The notes beneath the pieces are model-generated. The model made no database searches. It was not told the DNA's origin and was given only the letters and a program-made list of their open reading frames with translations. From Xanthocytophaga flava (lineage in GTDB: Bacteria; Bacteroidota; Bacteroidia; Cytophagales; 172606-1), in NCBI GenBank assembly GCA_030068525.1, contig JASJOS010000017.1, positions 186,001 to 250,000 on the forward strand: a stretch of DNA of 64,000 bases, given 5' to 3'. The position numbers and the translations under genes were made by a program. Below are positions 44,450-51,373 of this stretch, piece after piece (the stretch's first letter is position 1; each line of letters begins with the position of its first letter).

Positions 44450-46216
44450 ATGAGTAAATCTCCTGAAAATTTTGACTGGGACAAGGTAACCTCCAAAGGT
44501 CTTGGTAGCGGCTACACGGCAGCCGAAAGAGCCGCAATGGAAGCTCTTATTGAAGGTACACTGACAGAAGTAGCCGAGAAAGAAGTGGTGAAAGGTACAG
44601 TGGTAGGCATTTCGGAAAGAGATGTGATCGTCAATATCGGTTTTAAATCAGACGGTCTGGTGCCTCTGTCCGAGTTCCGCGATAATCCAACCCTTAAAGT
44701 AGGTGATGTTATCGATGTATTCGTTGAAAACCAGGAAGATCCAAACGGACAATTGATTCTTTCCCGCAAAAAGGCCAAAATCCTGACTGCATGGGACAAC
44801 ATTCAGAAAGCCCTGGATCAGGACCTGGTAATCGAAGCGTTTGTAAAACGCCGTACCAAAGGTGGTCTGATTGTAGATATTTTCAGTATCGAAGCTTTCT
44901 TACCTGGTTCTCAAATTGATGTGAAGCCAATCCGTGACTTCGACATCTATGTAGGTAAGAAAATGGAAGTGAAAGTTGTGAAGATCAACTATGCTAACGA
45001 TAACGTAGTCGTATCTCACAAAGTCCTGATCGAGAAAGATCTGGAAAACCAACGCCAGGTAATCCTTACCAACCTCGAAAAAGGTCAGGTATTGGAAGGT
45101 GTTGTGAAAAACATTACCAACTTCGGTGTGTTCATCGACCTTGGTGGTGTAGACGGTCTGTTGCACATCACAGATATTTCCTGGGGCCGCGTAACGCATC
45201 CGGAAGAAGTATTGAAGCTGGACGACAAAGTTACCGTAGTTGTGCTTGACTTCGATGAAGACAAGAAACGTATCTCATTGGGTATGAAACAACTTACTCC
45301 TCACCCATGGGATTCATTACCAGCAGACGTACAGGTAGGTTCAAAAGTTCGTGGCAAAATCGTAAACGTAGCAGATTACGGTGCATTCCTGGAACTGATG
45401 CCTGGTGTAGAAGGTCTGATCCACGTATCCGAAATGTCATGGTCTCAACACCTGCGTAACCCTCAGGAGTTTGTGAAGATCGGTGACGAAATCGATGCGG
45501 TAGTATTGACTCTTGACCGTGATGAGCGCAAAATGTCTCTGGGTATCAAACAACTGACTGAAGATCCTTGGACTAACCCTGCGTTGTTGACTAAATACGC
45601 TCCTGGTACTCAGCACAAAGGTATTGTACGTAACCTGACAAACTTCGGTCTGTTCGTAGAACTGGAAGAAGGTATCGATGGTTTGGTACACGTATCTGAC
45701 CTGTCTTGGACCAAGAAAATCAAACATCCTTCTGAGTTTACAAAAGTAGGCGAAGAAATCGATGTAATCGTTCTTGAAATCGATGCTGACAGCCGTCGTT
45801 TGGCTCTGGGTCACAAACAACTGGAAGAAAACCCATGGGATACTTTCGAAACAGTATTCTATGTAGGTTCTACTCACCGTGGTACTGTGATCTCTAAAAA
45901 CGACAAAGGTGCAACTATCGAATTGCCATATGGTATTGAAGGCATCGCTGCTCTGAAAAACCTGGCGAAAGAAGATGGTTCTGTAGCTGAAGTAGGCGAG
46001 TCTCTTGACTTTAAAGTAGCTGAGTTCCATAAAGACGAAAAACGTATTGTGGTTTCTCATTCTAAAGTATACACAGATGCAGCAGAGGCAGCCACTGAAA
46101 AAGCGGCTCCTAAGAAAAAAGCGAAAGAAACTAAAGAGGAAGACAAACCTGAAACTCTTGGTGACAACGAAGCTTTAGCTGCCCTGAAAGAGCAACTGAA
46201 TTCTGGAAAGAAATAA
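44450..46216 (+). CDS. rpsA: 30S ribosomal protein S1
   Basis: The 588-residue protein has six S1 (OB-fold) repeats; the central four are nearly canonical (GQVLEGVVKNITNFGVFIDL, GSKVRGKIVNVADYGAFLEL, GTQHKGIVRNLTNFGLFVEL, GSTHRGTVISKNDKGATIEL). A Lys/Glu/Ala-rich tail follows. It brings mRNA to the 30S subunit, of special weight in Bacteroidota, which lack strong Shine-Dalgarno signals. The frame extends to a TTG at 44402, but ATG 44450 is the right start. Codon use is more biased than in neighbours, as expected for a highly expressed gene. It has its own strong promoter and terminator. Confidence 0.96.
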   Translation: MSKSPENFDWDKVTSKGLGSGYTAAERAAMEALIEGTLTEVAEKEVVKGTVVGISERDVIVNIGFKSDGLVPLSEFRDNPTLKVGDVIDVFVENQEDPNGQLILSRKKAKILTAWDNIQKALDQDLVIEAFVKRRTKGGLIVDIFSIEAFLPGSQIDVKPIRDFDIYVGKKMEVKVVKINYANDNVVVSHKVLIEKDLENQRQVILTNLEKGQVLEGVVKNITNFGVFIDLGGVDGLLHITDISWGRVTHPEEVLKLDDKVTVVVLDFDEDKKRISLGMKQLTPHPWDSLPADVQVGSKVRGKIVNVADYGAFLELMPGVEGLIHVSEMSWSQHLRNPQEFVKIGDEIDAVVLTLDRDERKMSLGIKQLTEDPWTNPALLTKYAPGTQHKGIVRNLTNFGLFVELEEGIDGLVHVSDLSWTKKIKHPSEFTKVGEEIDVIVLEIDADSRRLALGHKQLEENPWDTFETVFYVGSTHRGTVISKNDKGATIELPYGIEGIAALKNLAKEDGSVAEVGESLDFKVAEFHKDEKRIVVSHSKVYTDAAEAATEKAAPKKKAKETKEEDKPETLGDNEALAALKEQLNSGKK

Positions 46217-46244
46217 TTTCTTTTCACTTTTCGAAAGCCATAAA

Positions 46245-46278
46245 AAGCCTGTCTGAGCAACCTCAGGCAGGCTTTTTT
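46245..46278 (+). terminator. rpsA intrinsic terminator
   Basis: AAGCCTGTCTGAG and CTCAGGCAGGCTT pair over 13 bp with one G-T pair and a CAAC loop, followed by TTTTT. It lies 29 bp after the rpsA stop codon. Confidence 0.9.
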
Positions 46279-46331
46279 GCTTTTGGAGTAATCTTTTTTG
46301 TGAAAGATTTTTTTTTCTGTGGCGCTAATTG

Positions 46332-46362
46332 TTTGGAAAATGTAATATTATTCCTACTTTTG
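46332..46362 (+). promoter_or_regulatory. tRNA-Cys promoter
   Basis: TTTG at 46332-46335 and TACTTTTG at 46355-46362, with 19 bp between them, match the Bacteroidota consensus and lie 17 bp upstream of the tRNA. Confidence 0.8.
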
Positions 46363-46379
46363 CGTCACGAAAAACGAAT

Positions 46380-46450
46380 GGTCCTGTGGCCGAGTGGCTA
46401 GGCTGAGCTCTGCAAAAGCTCCTACAGCGGTTCGAATCCGCTCGGGACCT
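46380..46450 (+). tRNA. tRNA-Cys (GCA)
   Basis: The 71-nt sequence folds as a full cloverleaf. The acceptor GGTCCTG/CGGGACC has 7 pairs including one G-T, the anticodon arm GAGCT-CTGCAAA-AGCTC carries GCA, and the T arm is AGCGG-TTCGAAT-CCGCT; the discriminator base is T. CCA is not encoded. Its last 14 bases and the downstream hairpin recur at 48138. Confidence 0.95.
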
Positions 46451-46519
46451 CAACAAATCACAGAAACCCTTGATTTATGAAAATAAGTCAGGGGTTTTGT
46501 GTTTTTAGGCGGTTGCTGT
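46437..46519 (+). repeat. 83-bp direct repeat, copy 1 (tRNA 3' end plus terminator)
   Basis: This stretch holds the last 14 bases of tRNA-Cys, a terminator-like hairpin (AAACCCTTGA ... TCAGGGGTTT, 46466-46499, then TTGTGTTTTT) and the first bases of the Rhs remnant. It matches 48138-48220 at 81 of 83 positions without gaps. It looks like the left boundary of an integrated segment. Confidence 0.9.
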
Positions 46520-46704
46520 GAGCTATATAAGAGATCTGATTGTTCAGGAGATCATGGAGTTTATCCCGCTTTTTTAGTGGGAATCCTTTGGGCTTGAATC
46601 TGGCTGGGATTGAAACGCAGGGGAATCCTAACCATAAGTTTCAATAAAATGGCAAAGAAAAGCAGGAAGAGTTTGGACTGAACTGGAGCGATTATGGGGC
46701 CAGA
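46510..46704 (+). pseudogene. Rhs-core remnant upstream of the toxin tip
   Basis: Translated pieces match the Bacteroidota Rhs core: [28 protein letters not shown] and [20 protein letters not shown]. They are split by a 1-bp loss near 46522-46560, a 1-bp loss at about 46622 and a stop TAA at 46645-46647 where Tyr is usual (FQ-stop-NGKEKQ). A related remnant is at 62298-62573. The intact Rhs shell needed to deliver the tip is not in the window. Confidence 0.8.
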
Positions 46705-47466
46705 ATGTATGATGCACAGTTGGGTAGATGGTATGTGATTGATCCAATGACTGAGAAATATCATCCTGTCTCACCTTACAATTATGTAGTCAATAATCCT
46801 TTAATTTATAAAGATCCCAAAGGAAAAGATGTAGTAATATATTATAAAGATGAGAATGGTAAAGAACAATATATTGTCTATACTTTAGGTGCAGTGTATA
46901 AAGGTAATAACCAATTTGTCAAAGATGTATTTACTTCGCTTAATGCACTTATCAGTTTGGATAAGAAAGGTGTAGTCGCTGAGGTAATAAAAGACAAACA
47001 AAGTAAAATAGAAATTCGCTATGTAACTGGTGATGGTAAAGATATGAAGCCAAAGACAAAGATGGGATTCAAAGTAGACGAGGATTCTTATAAAATGATG
47101 AGGGCTAAACAAGGAAAAATTTTTTATAACCCTAATTCAGGTTTAAAAATAAAGAATGGTGTTTTAGATCCAATTTCCGGTTTATTTCATGAGTTTAAAC
47201 ATGCAAAACACTGGATTAACAACCCAGAAGAATATATAAATGATGTTAAAAACGAAATGTATGATGGATCAGGAAACATGGAAGAAAAAAATGCTACTCA
47301 AGCCGAAAATGAGTTTAATCAGGGTAGATTTATGCCCCGACGTAATAATTGGAGTGATGGTACACCTGTTTGGGTAGATGGACCTTTATCAACAAAGCAA
47401 GTTCGAGAGGATAAGTATTCTTTAGGTGATTATACGACTAGTAAACCATTTAAAACAAAGTATTAG
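46705..47466 (+). CDS. Orphan Rhs C-terminal toxin tip, HExxH metallopeptidase
   Basis: The first 38 residues finish the Rhs core ([39 protein letters not shown]), and the rest is a variable toxin domain. It contains HEFKH (162-166), a full HExxH zinc site, followed by E193/E194 in [14 protein letters not shown], which suits a zincin of the Rhs-linked peptidase type (NleD/M91-like). The frame is open upstream only to the stop at 46645, so it is likely silent in place unless started from the ATG at 46705. It is followed after 1 bp by a lipoprotein gene, the likely immunity partner. Confidence 0.75.
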   Translation: MYDAQLGRWYVIDPMTEKYHPVSPYNYVVNNPLIYKDPKGKDVVIYYKDENGKEQYIVYTLGAVYKGNNQFVKDVFTSLNALISLDKKGVVAEVIKDKQSKIEIRYVTGDGKDMKPKTKMGFKVDEDSYKMMRAKQGKIFYNPNSGLKIKNGVLDPISGLFHEFKHAKHWINNPEEYINDVKNEMYDGSGNMEEKNATQAENEFNQGRFMPRRNNWSDGTPVWVDGPLSTKQVREDKYSLGDYTTSKPFKTKY

Positions 47467-47467
47467 C

Positions 47468-47905
47468 ATGTTAAAGACACGTAGATATTTATATTTGTTG
47501 TTTAGCTTACTCTTATCTGGATGTACAGATATAGATAGTCATACCATTGATTATTGCGAAATATATGCTTTGCCCAGATATCTTACAACTCAAATTCCTT
47601 TAACCGAAAAGGATGTTGAAACTCCTACTGGTAGCTTTTATATTAAATTATCGAATCAGAATAAAATGAATGCTATTGCAGAAGCATTAGCAGAAGTAAA
47701 ACAAAATGAGGAAATGAACGATTCAAGTGGCTATATTGTCAACGTTCGTGTTGTATGTAAAATATATTACAAAACTGGCGATCAAGATTCTATAAGTATA
47801 TCACCTGGAAAGCTGGCGCGTTATCACAATAAAATATATAAATTGGAAGAAACCCAATTACAAACAATTTTCAAAAATTTACCTGATAGCCTGAGTTGGA
47901 ATTAA
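47468..47905 (+). CDS. Lipoprotein, candidate immunity protein to the HExxH toxin
   Basis: The 145-residue protein has a lipoprotein signal (RRYLYLLFSLLLSGC, lipobox LLSGC with Cys at residue 18). The rest (TQIPLTEKDVETPTGSFYIK, VNVRVVCKIYYKTGDQDSIS) is a small beta-rich domain that I do not recognise. The start is ATG 47468, 1 bp after the toxin stop; a longer frame from 47426 would overlap the toxin gene. Place and size fit an immunity protein, and the lipid anchor suggests the periplasm or outer membrane. The pairing is inferred from position only. Confidence 0.6.
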   Translation: MLKTRRYLYLLFSLLLSGCTDIDSHTIDYCEIYALPRYLTTQIPLTEKDVETPTGSFYIKLSNQNKMNAIAEALAEVKQNEEMNDSSGYIVNVRVVCKIYYKTGDQDSISISPGKLARYHNKIYKLEETQLQTIFKNLPDSLSWN

Positions 47906-47968
47906 GGAATCTAAGTTGGATCTAATTTTTTTAGGAAAAAGGGATATTGAGGTGGTCCTAAAAATCGT

Positions 47969-48151
47969 GACACAAAACGATTAATTTACTTAAGCTCGCA
48001 AATGATATTTATCTTTTAAAGATGGAAAATACACCTTTAAAAATGCCTGATTTTAGTTATCTTTACATCGGTTACTCAATCAGTTACTCGCTTTTAAGTT
48101 ACATCTGTAGATCAGGTATTTATATAGTAAGATGAAGTCCGCTCGGGACCT
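47969..48151 (+). repeat. About 185-bp direct repeat, copy 1
   Basis: The stretch from ACAAAACGATTAATTTACTT to the tRNA-end-like CCGCTCGGGACCT matches 49427-49613 at roughly 85%. It includes GCCTGATTTTAGTTATCTTT and GTTACTCAATCAGTTACTC. It ends each of the two cassettes right before a tRNA-3'-end-like sequence. Confidence 0.8.
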
Positions 48152-48220
48152 CAACAAATCACTGAAACCCTTGATTTATGAAAATAAGTCAGGGGTTTTG
48201 TGTTTTTAGGCCGTTGCTGT
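48138..48220 (+). repeat. 83-bp direct repeat, copy 2 (tRNA-Cys 3' end duplicate)
   Basis: TCCGCTCGGGACCT (48138-48151) is the 3' end of tRNA-Cys without the rest of the gene, followed by the same hairpin as after the real tRNA. With copy 1 at 46437 it frames a 1.7-kb segment carrying the toxin-lipoprotein pair. This is what integration at a tRNA 3' end, or recombination between cassettes, would leave. Confidence 0.85.
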
Positions 48221-48224
48221 TGGG

Positions 48225-48387
48225 GTTACACATTGGTTACTCACCTAAATTTTCACCAACACTCTGTCCATCTTTTCGTTACTATTCTGGTTCAAGAAGG
48301 GCATGGGTGTTCGCGAAGGAGTCCGGGTTGTTGTATATGCCTAGTAACATTCCTTCTTTACGAGGAAGTAGCAATTCTAATCGTTAG
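48225..48387 (+). pseudogene. Possible toxin C-terminal tail remnant
   Basis: The frame reading HIGYSPKFSPTLCPSFRYYS, then RRAWVFAKESGLLYMPSNIP, ends in a stop 2 bp before the next gene, the same tight spacing as in the toxin-lipoprotein pair. It directly follows the repeated junction sequence, so it may be the stump of a second Rhs toxin tip. No domain is recognised. Chance reading frame is a real alternative. Confidence 0.35.
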
Positions 48388-48389
48388 TT

Positions 48390-48863
48390 ATGGAATATAA
48401 TTTAGTAGCTTTTGCAAATTACTTTCAGATCTATATTGAAGATTCTTTATACACAGCATTCCATATTCCAACATTTGATGAAGAAGAAATGTCTTTTCTA
48501 CTTAGTGTAGGTAAGGGGAGTCTTTGTATTTTCACAATTCGGGATATGAAAGTGCCATTACTAGTCAAAATTGTAGATGAAAGACCCGATAGTAATTTTG
48601 ATGAATATGATCAGCTAGTAGAAGCTAGTATTGATATTTCTTCTGGGATTTTATCCATACCAGATGTTATGGATTATACCGATTTTCTCTTTCAAGTTCG
48701 TATACCAGTAGGAATATATCAGGTTTTAATAGGCTATCAAGGTCTGAATACTATTACAGAAAATAGACGAAAAGGAGATGAGTCATATACCATTTTTCTC
48801 TGGAAGAGTGGGATAACCACAGAAAAGAAAATATTGAAGGAATGGAAAAGTGTTCCCAGTTAG
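48390..48863 (+). CDS. Hypothetical protein, possibly ComJ-like (nuclease inhibitor fold)
   Basis: The 157-residue protein has no signal peptide. It is beta-rich (NYFQIYIEDSLYTAFHIPTF, VGKGSLCIFTIRDMKVPLLV, FLFQVRIPVGIYQVLIGYQ), and its outline, with an N-terminal FQIYIED strand and a late PVGIYQVL...YTIFLW, reminds me of ComJ, the inhibitor of the NucA nuclease. The similarity is by eye and weak. Coming right after a possible toxin stump and before a lipoprotein, it is a plausible immunity gene of cassette 2. Confidence 0.45.
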   Translation: MEYNLVAFANYFQIYIEDSLYTAFHIPTFDEEEMSFLLSVGKGSLCIFTIRDMKVPLLVKIVDERPDSNFDEYDQLVEASIDISSGILSIPDVMDYTDFLFQVRIPVGIYQVLIGYQGLNTITENRRKGDESYTIFLWKSGITTEKKILKEWKSVPS

Positions 48864-48875
48864 TAGATATAAGTA

Positions 48876-49370
48876 ATGAATCTAATAAAAGTTTTATTTA
48901 TCTGGCCTATTCTATTATGTGGCCTTGCAATTATTGGTTGTGACCGTCCCTGCAGAGATGTAGAGGATGAACTCGTAAAAAAGTTGCCATCCTATAAACA
49001 TGTAAGGGATATTTTGGTAGAACAGAAGGCACTACTAAAGAAAAGAATGATTAACCCTAATGATGAAGTTATTTTATGGATTACGAAAGATGAATTTGAA
49101 AAGCTTGTCAAAGAAACTTCAAATGAAAGGTTAAAAGGAGTATCTGTTCTATGGGATGAGAACTTAGTAGTAGAAGGAGAGAATAAAGTTATACTCTTTC
49201 ACTCTAACTCTAGGATTCAATTCTTAGTGAGACAATGTAGCAATTTTAGTCATTATATTGTCTATGATCCACAACATGGTCTATCCCACATTGGCGTCAC
49301 AGATGATATTTTTCACCAAAAGATAGATAATGACTGGGAATATGTGATCCAAAAAGAAGATGATTTATAA
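48876..49370 (+). CDS. Lipoprotein of unknown function (cassette 2)
   Basis: The 164-residue protein has a lipoprotein signal (VLFIWPILLCGLAIIGC, Cys near residue 22). The mature part is hydrophilic and not recognised (DEVILWITKDEFEKLVKETS, ENKVILFHSNSRIQFLVRQC, WEYVIQKEDDL). It starts 12 bp after the previous gene, so the two are co-transcribed. Like the 47468 lipoprotein it closes a cassette just before the 185-bp repeat, which supports, but does not prove, an immunity role. Confidence 0.5.
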   Translation: MNLIKVLFIWPILLCGLAIIGCDRPCRDVEDELVKKLPSYKHVRDILVEQKALLKKRMINPNDEVILWITKDEFEKLVKETSNERLKGVSVLWDENLVVEGENKVILFHSNSRIQFLVRQCSNFSHYIVYDPQHGLSHIGVTDDIFHQKIDNDWEYVIQKEDDL

Positions 49371-49426
49371 AGTTCTTTAGTATGTAACAATGTCTTTAGG
49401 TTATATGAAGTGATACTAGAGACTAA

Positions 49427-49613
49427 GACATAAAACGATTAATTTACTTAAAATCGCAATTTATATTTATCCTTCAAAAAGGTGGAAAATGCGCCTTTAA
49501 ACATGCCTGATTTTAGTTATCTTTATATTGGTTACTCAATCAGTTACTCGCTTTTAAACTGCATCTGTAAATCAGGTGTTATATAGTAAAATGAAGCCCG
49601 CTCGAGGACTCCT
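49427..49613 (+). repeat. About 185-bp direct repeat, copy 2, with tRNA-end-like junction
   Basis: Matches 47969-48151 closely. It ends in CCCGCTCGAGGACTCC, a diverged form of the tRNA-Cys end CCGCTCGGGACC. A different terminator-like hairpin follows (GGTTATGACTT-GAAA-AAGTTATAACC at 49625-49650, then TTTTTTC). Confidence 0.75.
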
Positions 49614-49624
49614 AATAATCAAAG

Positions 49625-49656
49625 GGTTATGACTTGAAAAAGTTATAACCTTTTTT
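49625..49656 (+). terminator. Terminator-like hairpin after cassette 2
   Basis: GGTTATGACTT and AAGTTATAACC pair over 11 bp with one mismatch round a GAAA loop, followed by six T. It closes the second cassette. The rest of the gap up to 49848 shows nothing recognisable. Confidence 0.65.
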
Positions 49657-49848
49657 CTTGCCCAACAAACGCAGGTCTTACACTTAGTTGCCCACATTCT
49701 TAAACCATAATTGGTATTTAACTTTTAGAATATTTTAAGAGATAAAACTCCAAGGATAGATAGTTAGTCAGATGAATAAACCTCCATAGATATGTAGTAA
49801 GTTTTATTTCTTTTTGAAAGAAAAGAGAAAATATGCTTTTGAAACACT

Positions 49849-49995
49849 TAACATATTGGTCAATTAATCTAGCTGCTTCTTTGACCTAGATGCTGCCCCA
49901 TTCCTTAAAGAAATAATTGCTACCGCCAAATGTGGCGGTACCAAAGCTCAAAACGGGCACATATAGTCCTGAATTGCCCATTGCCTGTATTCCAT
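49849..49995 (-). pseudogene. Aldo/keto reductase N-terminal fragment
   Basis: On the minus strand, an ATG 1 bp after the monooxygenase stop opens with EYRQ, then after a frameshift reads GNSGLYVPVLSFGTATFGGS, then FFKEWGSI, a stop, and VKEAARLID. This is the start of an aldo/keto reductase (LGxSGLxVPxLSFGTxTFGG). Homology ends near 49849. The gene is dead: one frameshift, one stop, and loss of most of the protein. Confidence 0.75.
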
Positions 49996-49996
49996 A

Positions 49997-50305
49997 TTAA
50001 TCGCTATATTGATCTAAAAAAGTTAATGCCGGGCCATTACCTACAACCTTTCCCTTTAAGAAATTAAGGAAAGCAACTGTATGGTCAAAGCATACATGCG
50101 CATCAAAAGCCTCTTGGGTTTTAAATACTTCGTAGAACAGGATAATATCTGTTCTTTCCTTTCGGGTATTAAGAAGGAACATCTCACAGCCTTCCTCTTT
50201 TCGCGTAGCTTCCCACACCTTCTTAGCAGCGAAAAGGACCTCGCTTTCGAATCCGTTCAGAATATTGATCTCTGCCGTTAGGGCGATCTTTCTATTTTTC
50301 CTCAT
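49997..50305 (-). CDS. Antibiotic biosynthesis monooxygenase (ABM)-domain protein
   Basis: This 102-residue protein has a dimeric ferredoxin-like ABM fold (IALTAEINILNGFESEVLFA, EEGCEMFLLNTRKERTDIIL, FYEVFKTQEAFDAHVCFDHT). The family oxidises quinols or similar aromatic substrates without cofactors; many members are of unknown substrate. It is near the end of a minus-strand operon with a SnoaL-like gene and oxidoreductases, which suggests handling of small organic compounds. Confidence 0.8.
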   Translation of the reverse strand: MRKNRKIALTAEINILNGFESEVLFAAKKVWEATRKEEGCEMFLLNTRKERTDIILFYEVFKTQEAFDAHVCFDHTVAFLNFLKGKVVGNGPALTFLDQYSD

Positions 50306-50316
50306 CTATAATCTTA

Positions 50317-50571
50317 TTAATGGCTAAAACATTTGATTAATCTTGAATAATAATCCGGGAATTCGTTCAGGTGTGCCAGCGCGATCTTGCCTGTTAAAAT
50401 GGGATCGTTACCAGTCACGTCTGTTGAGGGGTCGTACAGTTCGTGTTCCATTTCGATCTCCAGACCCTGTCTGAATTCTTCAAAATTCGTTTTTGTCCAA
50501 TCTATGTCTATCTGCAAACCGATTTGATATGCTTCTTTTTCGGTGAAATGCTGTTTATCTACCTGTTCCAT
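50317..50571 (-). CDS. Small DUF5661-like protein
   Basis: The 84-residue protein (FTEKEAYQIGLQIDIDWTKT, LEIEMEHELYDPSTDVTGND, KIALAHLNEFPDYYSRLIKC) matches my recollection of the DUF5661 family with its ExEH and KIALAHLxExPDYYxRL motifs; function is unknown. It lies 11 bp before the ABM gene and 11 bp after the SnoaL-like gene, so it belongs to the operon. Confidence 0.6.
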   Translation of the reverse strand: MEQVDKQHFTEKEAYQIGLQIDIDWTKTNFEEFRQGLEIEMEHELYDPSTDVTGNDPILTGKIALAHLNEFPDYYSRLIKCFSH

Positions 50572-50582
50572 TTTTTCTGATT

Positions 50583-51020
50583 TTAAATTGATAGAATCTT
50601 AACTTGTGGGGTAATAACTAAAATCCGTTCCAGCATTATGCTTTTGATCAGCCAGCGGTCATGTAGGCATTGATAGGTTTCATGGTATCTTCCGAAGCCC
50701 TGGGTGGTCTCTTGCTCGCCCTGAACATCTGTTCTTACCACCAGATCAGTCATTGACCAGATTCCTTCAGCCTCAAAAGCCGTTTTAAGTTTGATCTCCG
50801 GCATAGAGCCAGAATGGGAAGTAAGGGTATTCGCATGCCGGTTTGAAAAATTACCGATCAGTTCCTCCTTTCCCTCTAAGCTGATCTTGCCGGGAGGATA
50901 GCGAAAACTGACATCATCTGTAAGGCAAGTGGCCAGGCCTGTCCAGTCCTTGTTGTCCAGGCAACGGAAATAACGTGCCTTCAGTTGCCTGATCTCCTCT
51001 ATGGCAGTAAGTTTGTCCAT
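50583..51020 (-). CDS. SnoaL-like (NTF2-fold) protein
   Basis: The protein of about 145 residues has an NTF2-like cone fold (EEIRQLKARYFRCLDNKDWT, GLATCLTDDVSFRYPPGKIS, YHETYQCLHDRWLIKSIML) typical of SnoaL_4 domains in dehydratase or isomerase-type proteins. The frame goes up to 51044, but ATG 51020 starts the family-typical part and lies just after the end of the broken aldo/keto reductase gene. Substrate is unknown. Confidence 0.8.
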   Translation of the reverse strand: MDKLTAIEEIRQLKARYFRCLDNKDWTGLATCLTDDVSFRYPPGKISLEGKEELIGNFSNRHANTLTSHSGSMPEIKLKTAFEAEGIWSMTDLVVRTDVQGEQETTQGFGRYHETYQCLHDRWLIKSIMLERILVITPQVKILSI

Positions 51021-51021
51021 C

Positions 51022-51373
51022 TCAAAGTTGTTTACTATATTCAATCATTTGGCGGCGAAGCGCCTCATCAGGCAGCGGACCGTTACCAGCGGATATATTA
51101 TCTACCGCATGACAGTTGTTACCGGTCGCAGGGATCACACAAGTAACGGCTGGTGTGCCAGGATATATTTCAGAAAAAACGAGGACCAGGTATCCCTACC
51201 TGTCTCAGTAGCCCATTTGGGTAATGGCTTCCCAGACAAATTTTTAGGGGAAGCCCTACGCCAAGCGGACGGTTGAGGATAGTTGCAACCCCTGCATCTC
51301 TTGCAACACTAAGCAATCGCTCTTCCGCATGGCGCTCGCTCAGGGAATAGTTAAATTGTACAAGGTCTATCAA
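51022..51373 (-). pseudogene. Aldo/keto reductase C-terminal fragment
   Basis: Read in three successive frames the minus strand gives DLVQFNYSLSERHAEERLLS with GVATILNRPLGVG, then LSGKPLPKWATETGRDTWSS with FFLKYILAH, then PAVTCVIPATGNNCHAVDN with GPLPDEALRRQMIEYSKQL and a stop. This is the C-terminal half of an aldo/keto reductase with two 1-bp frameshifts and no N-terminal half. It abuts the stop codon of the 51370-52437 gene, so a deletion joined them. Confidence 0.8.

Noticed and set aside
50583..51044. Upstream start at 51044 for the SnoaL-like gene
   Set aside because: It would overlap the end of the broken aldo/keto reductase frame, and the extra residues are not family-like; ATG 51020 preferred.
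51001..51276. Plus-strand frame of 91 codons
   Set aside because: It is the antisense of the aldo/keto reductase C-terminal pseudogene.
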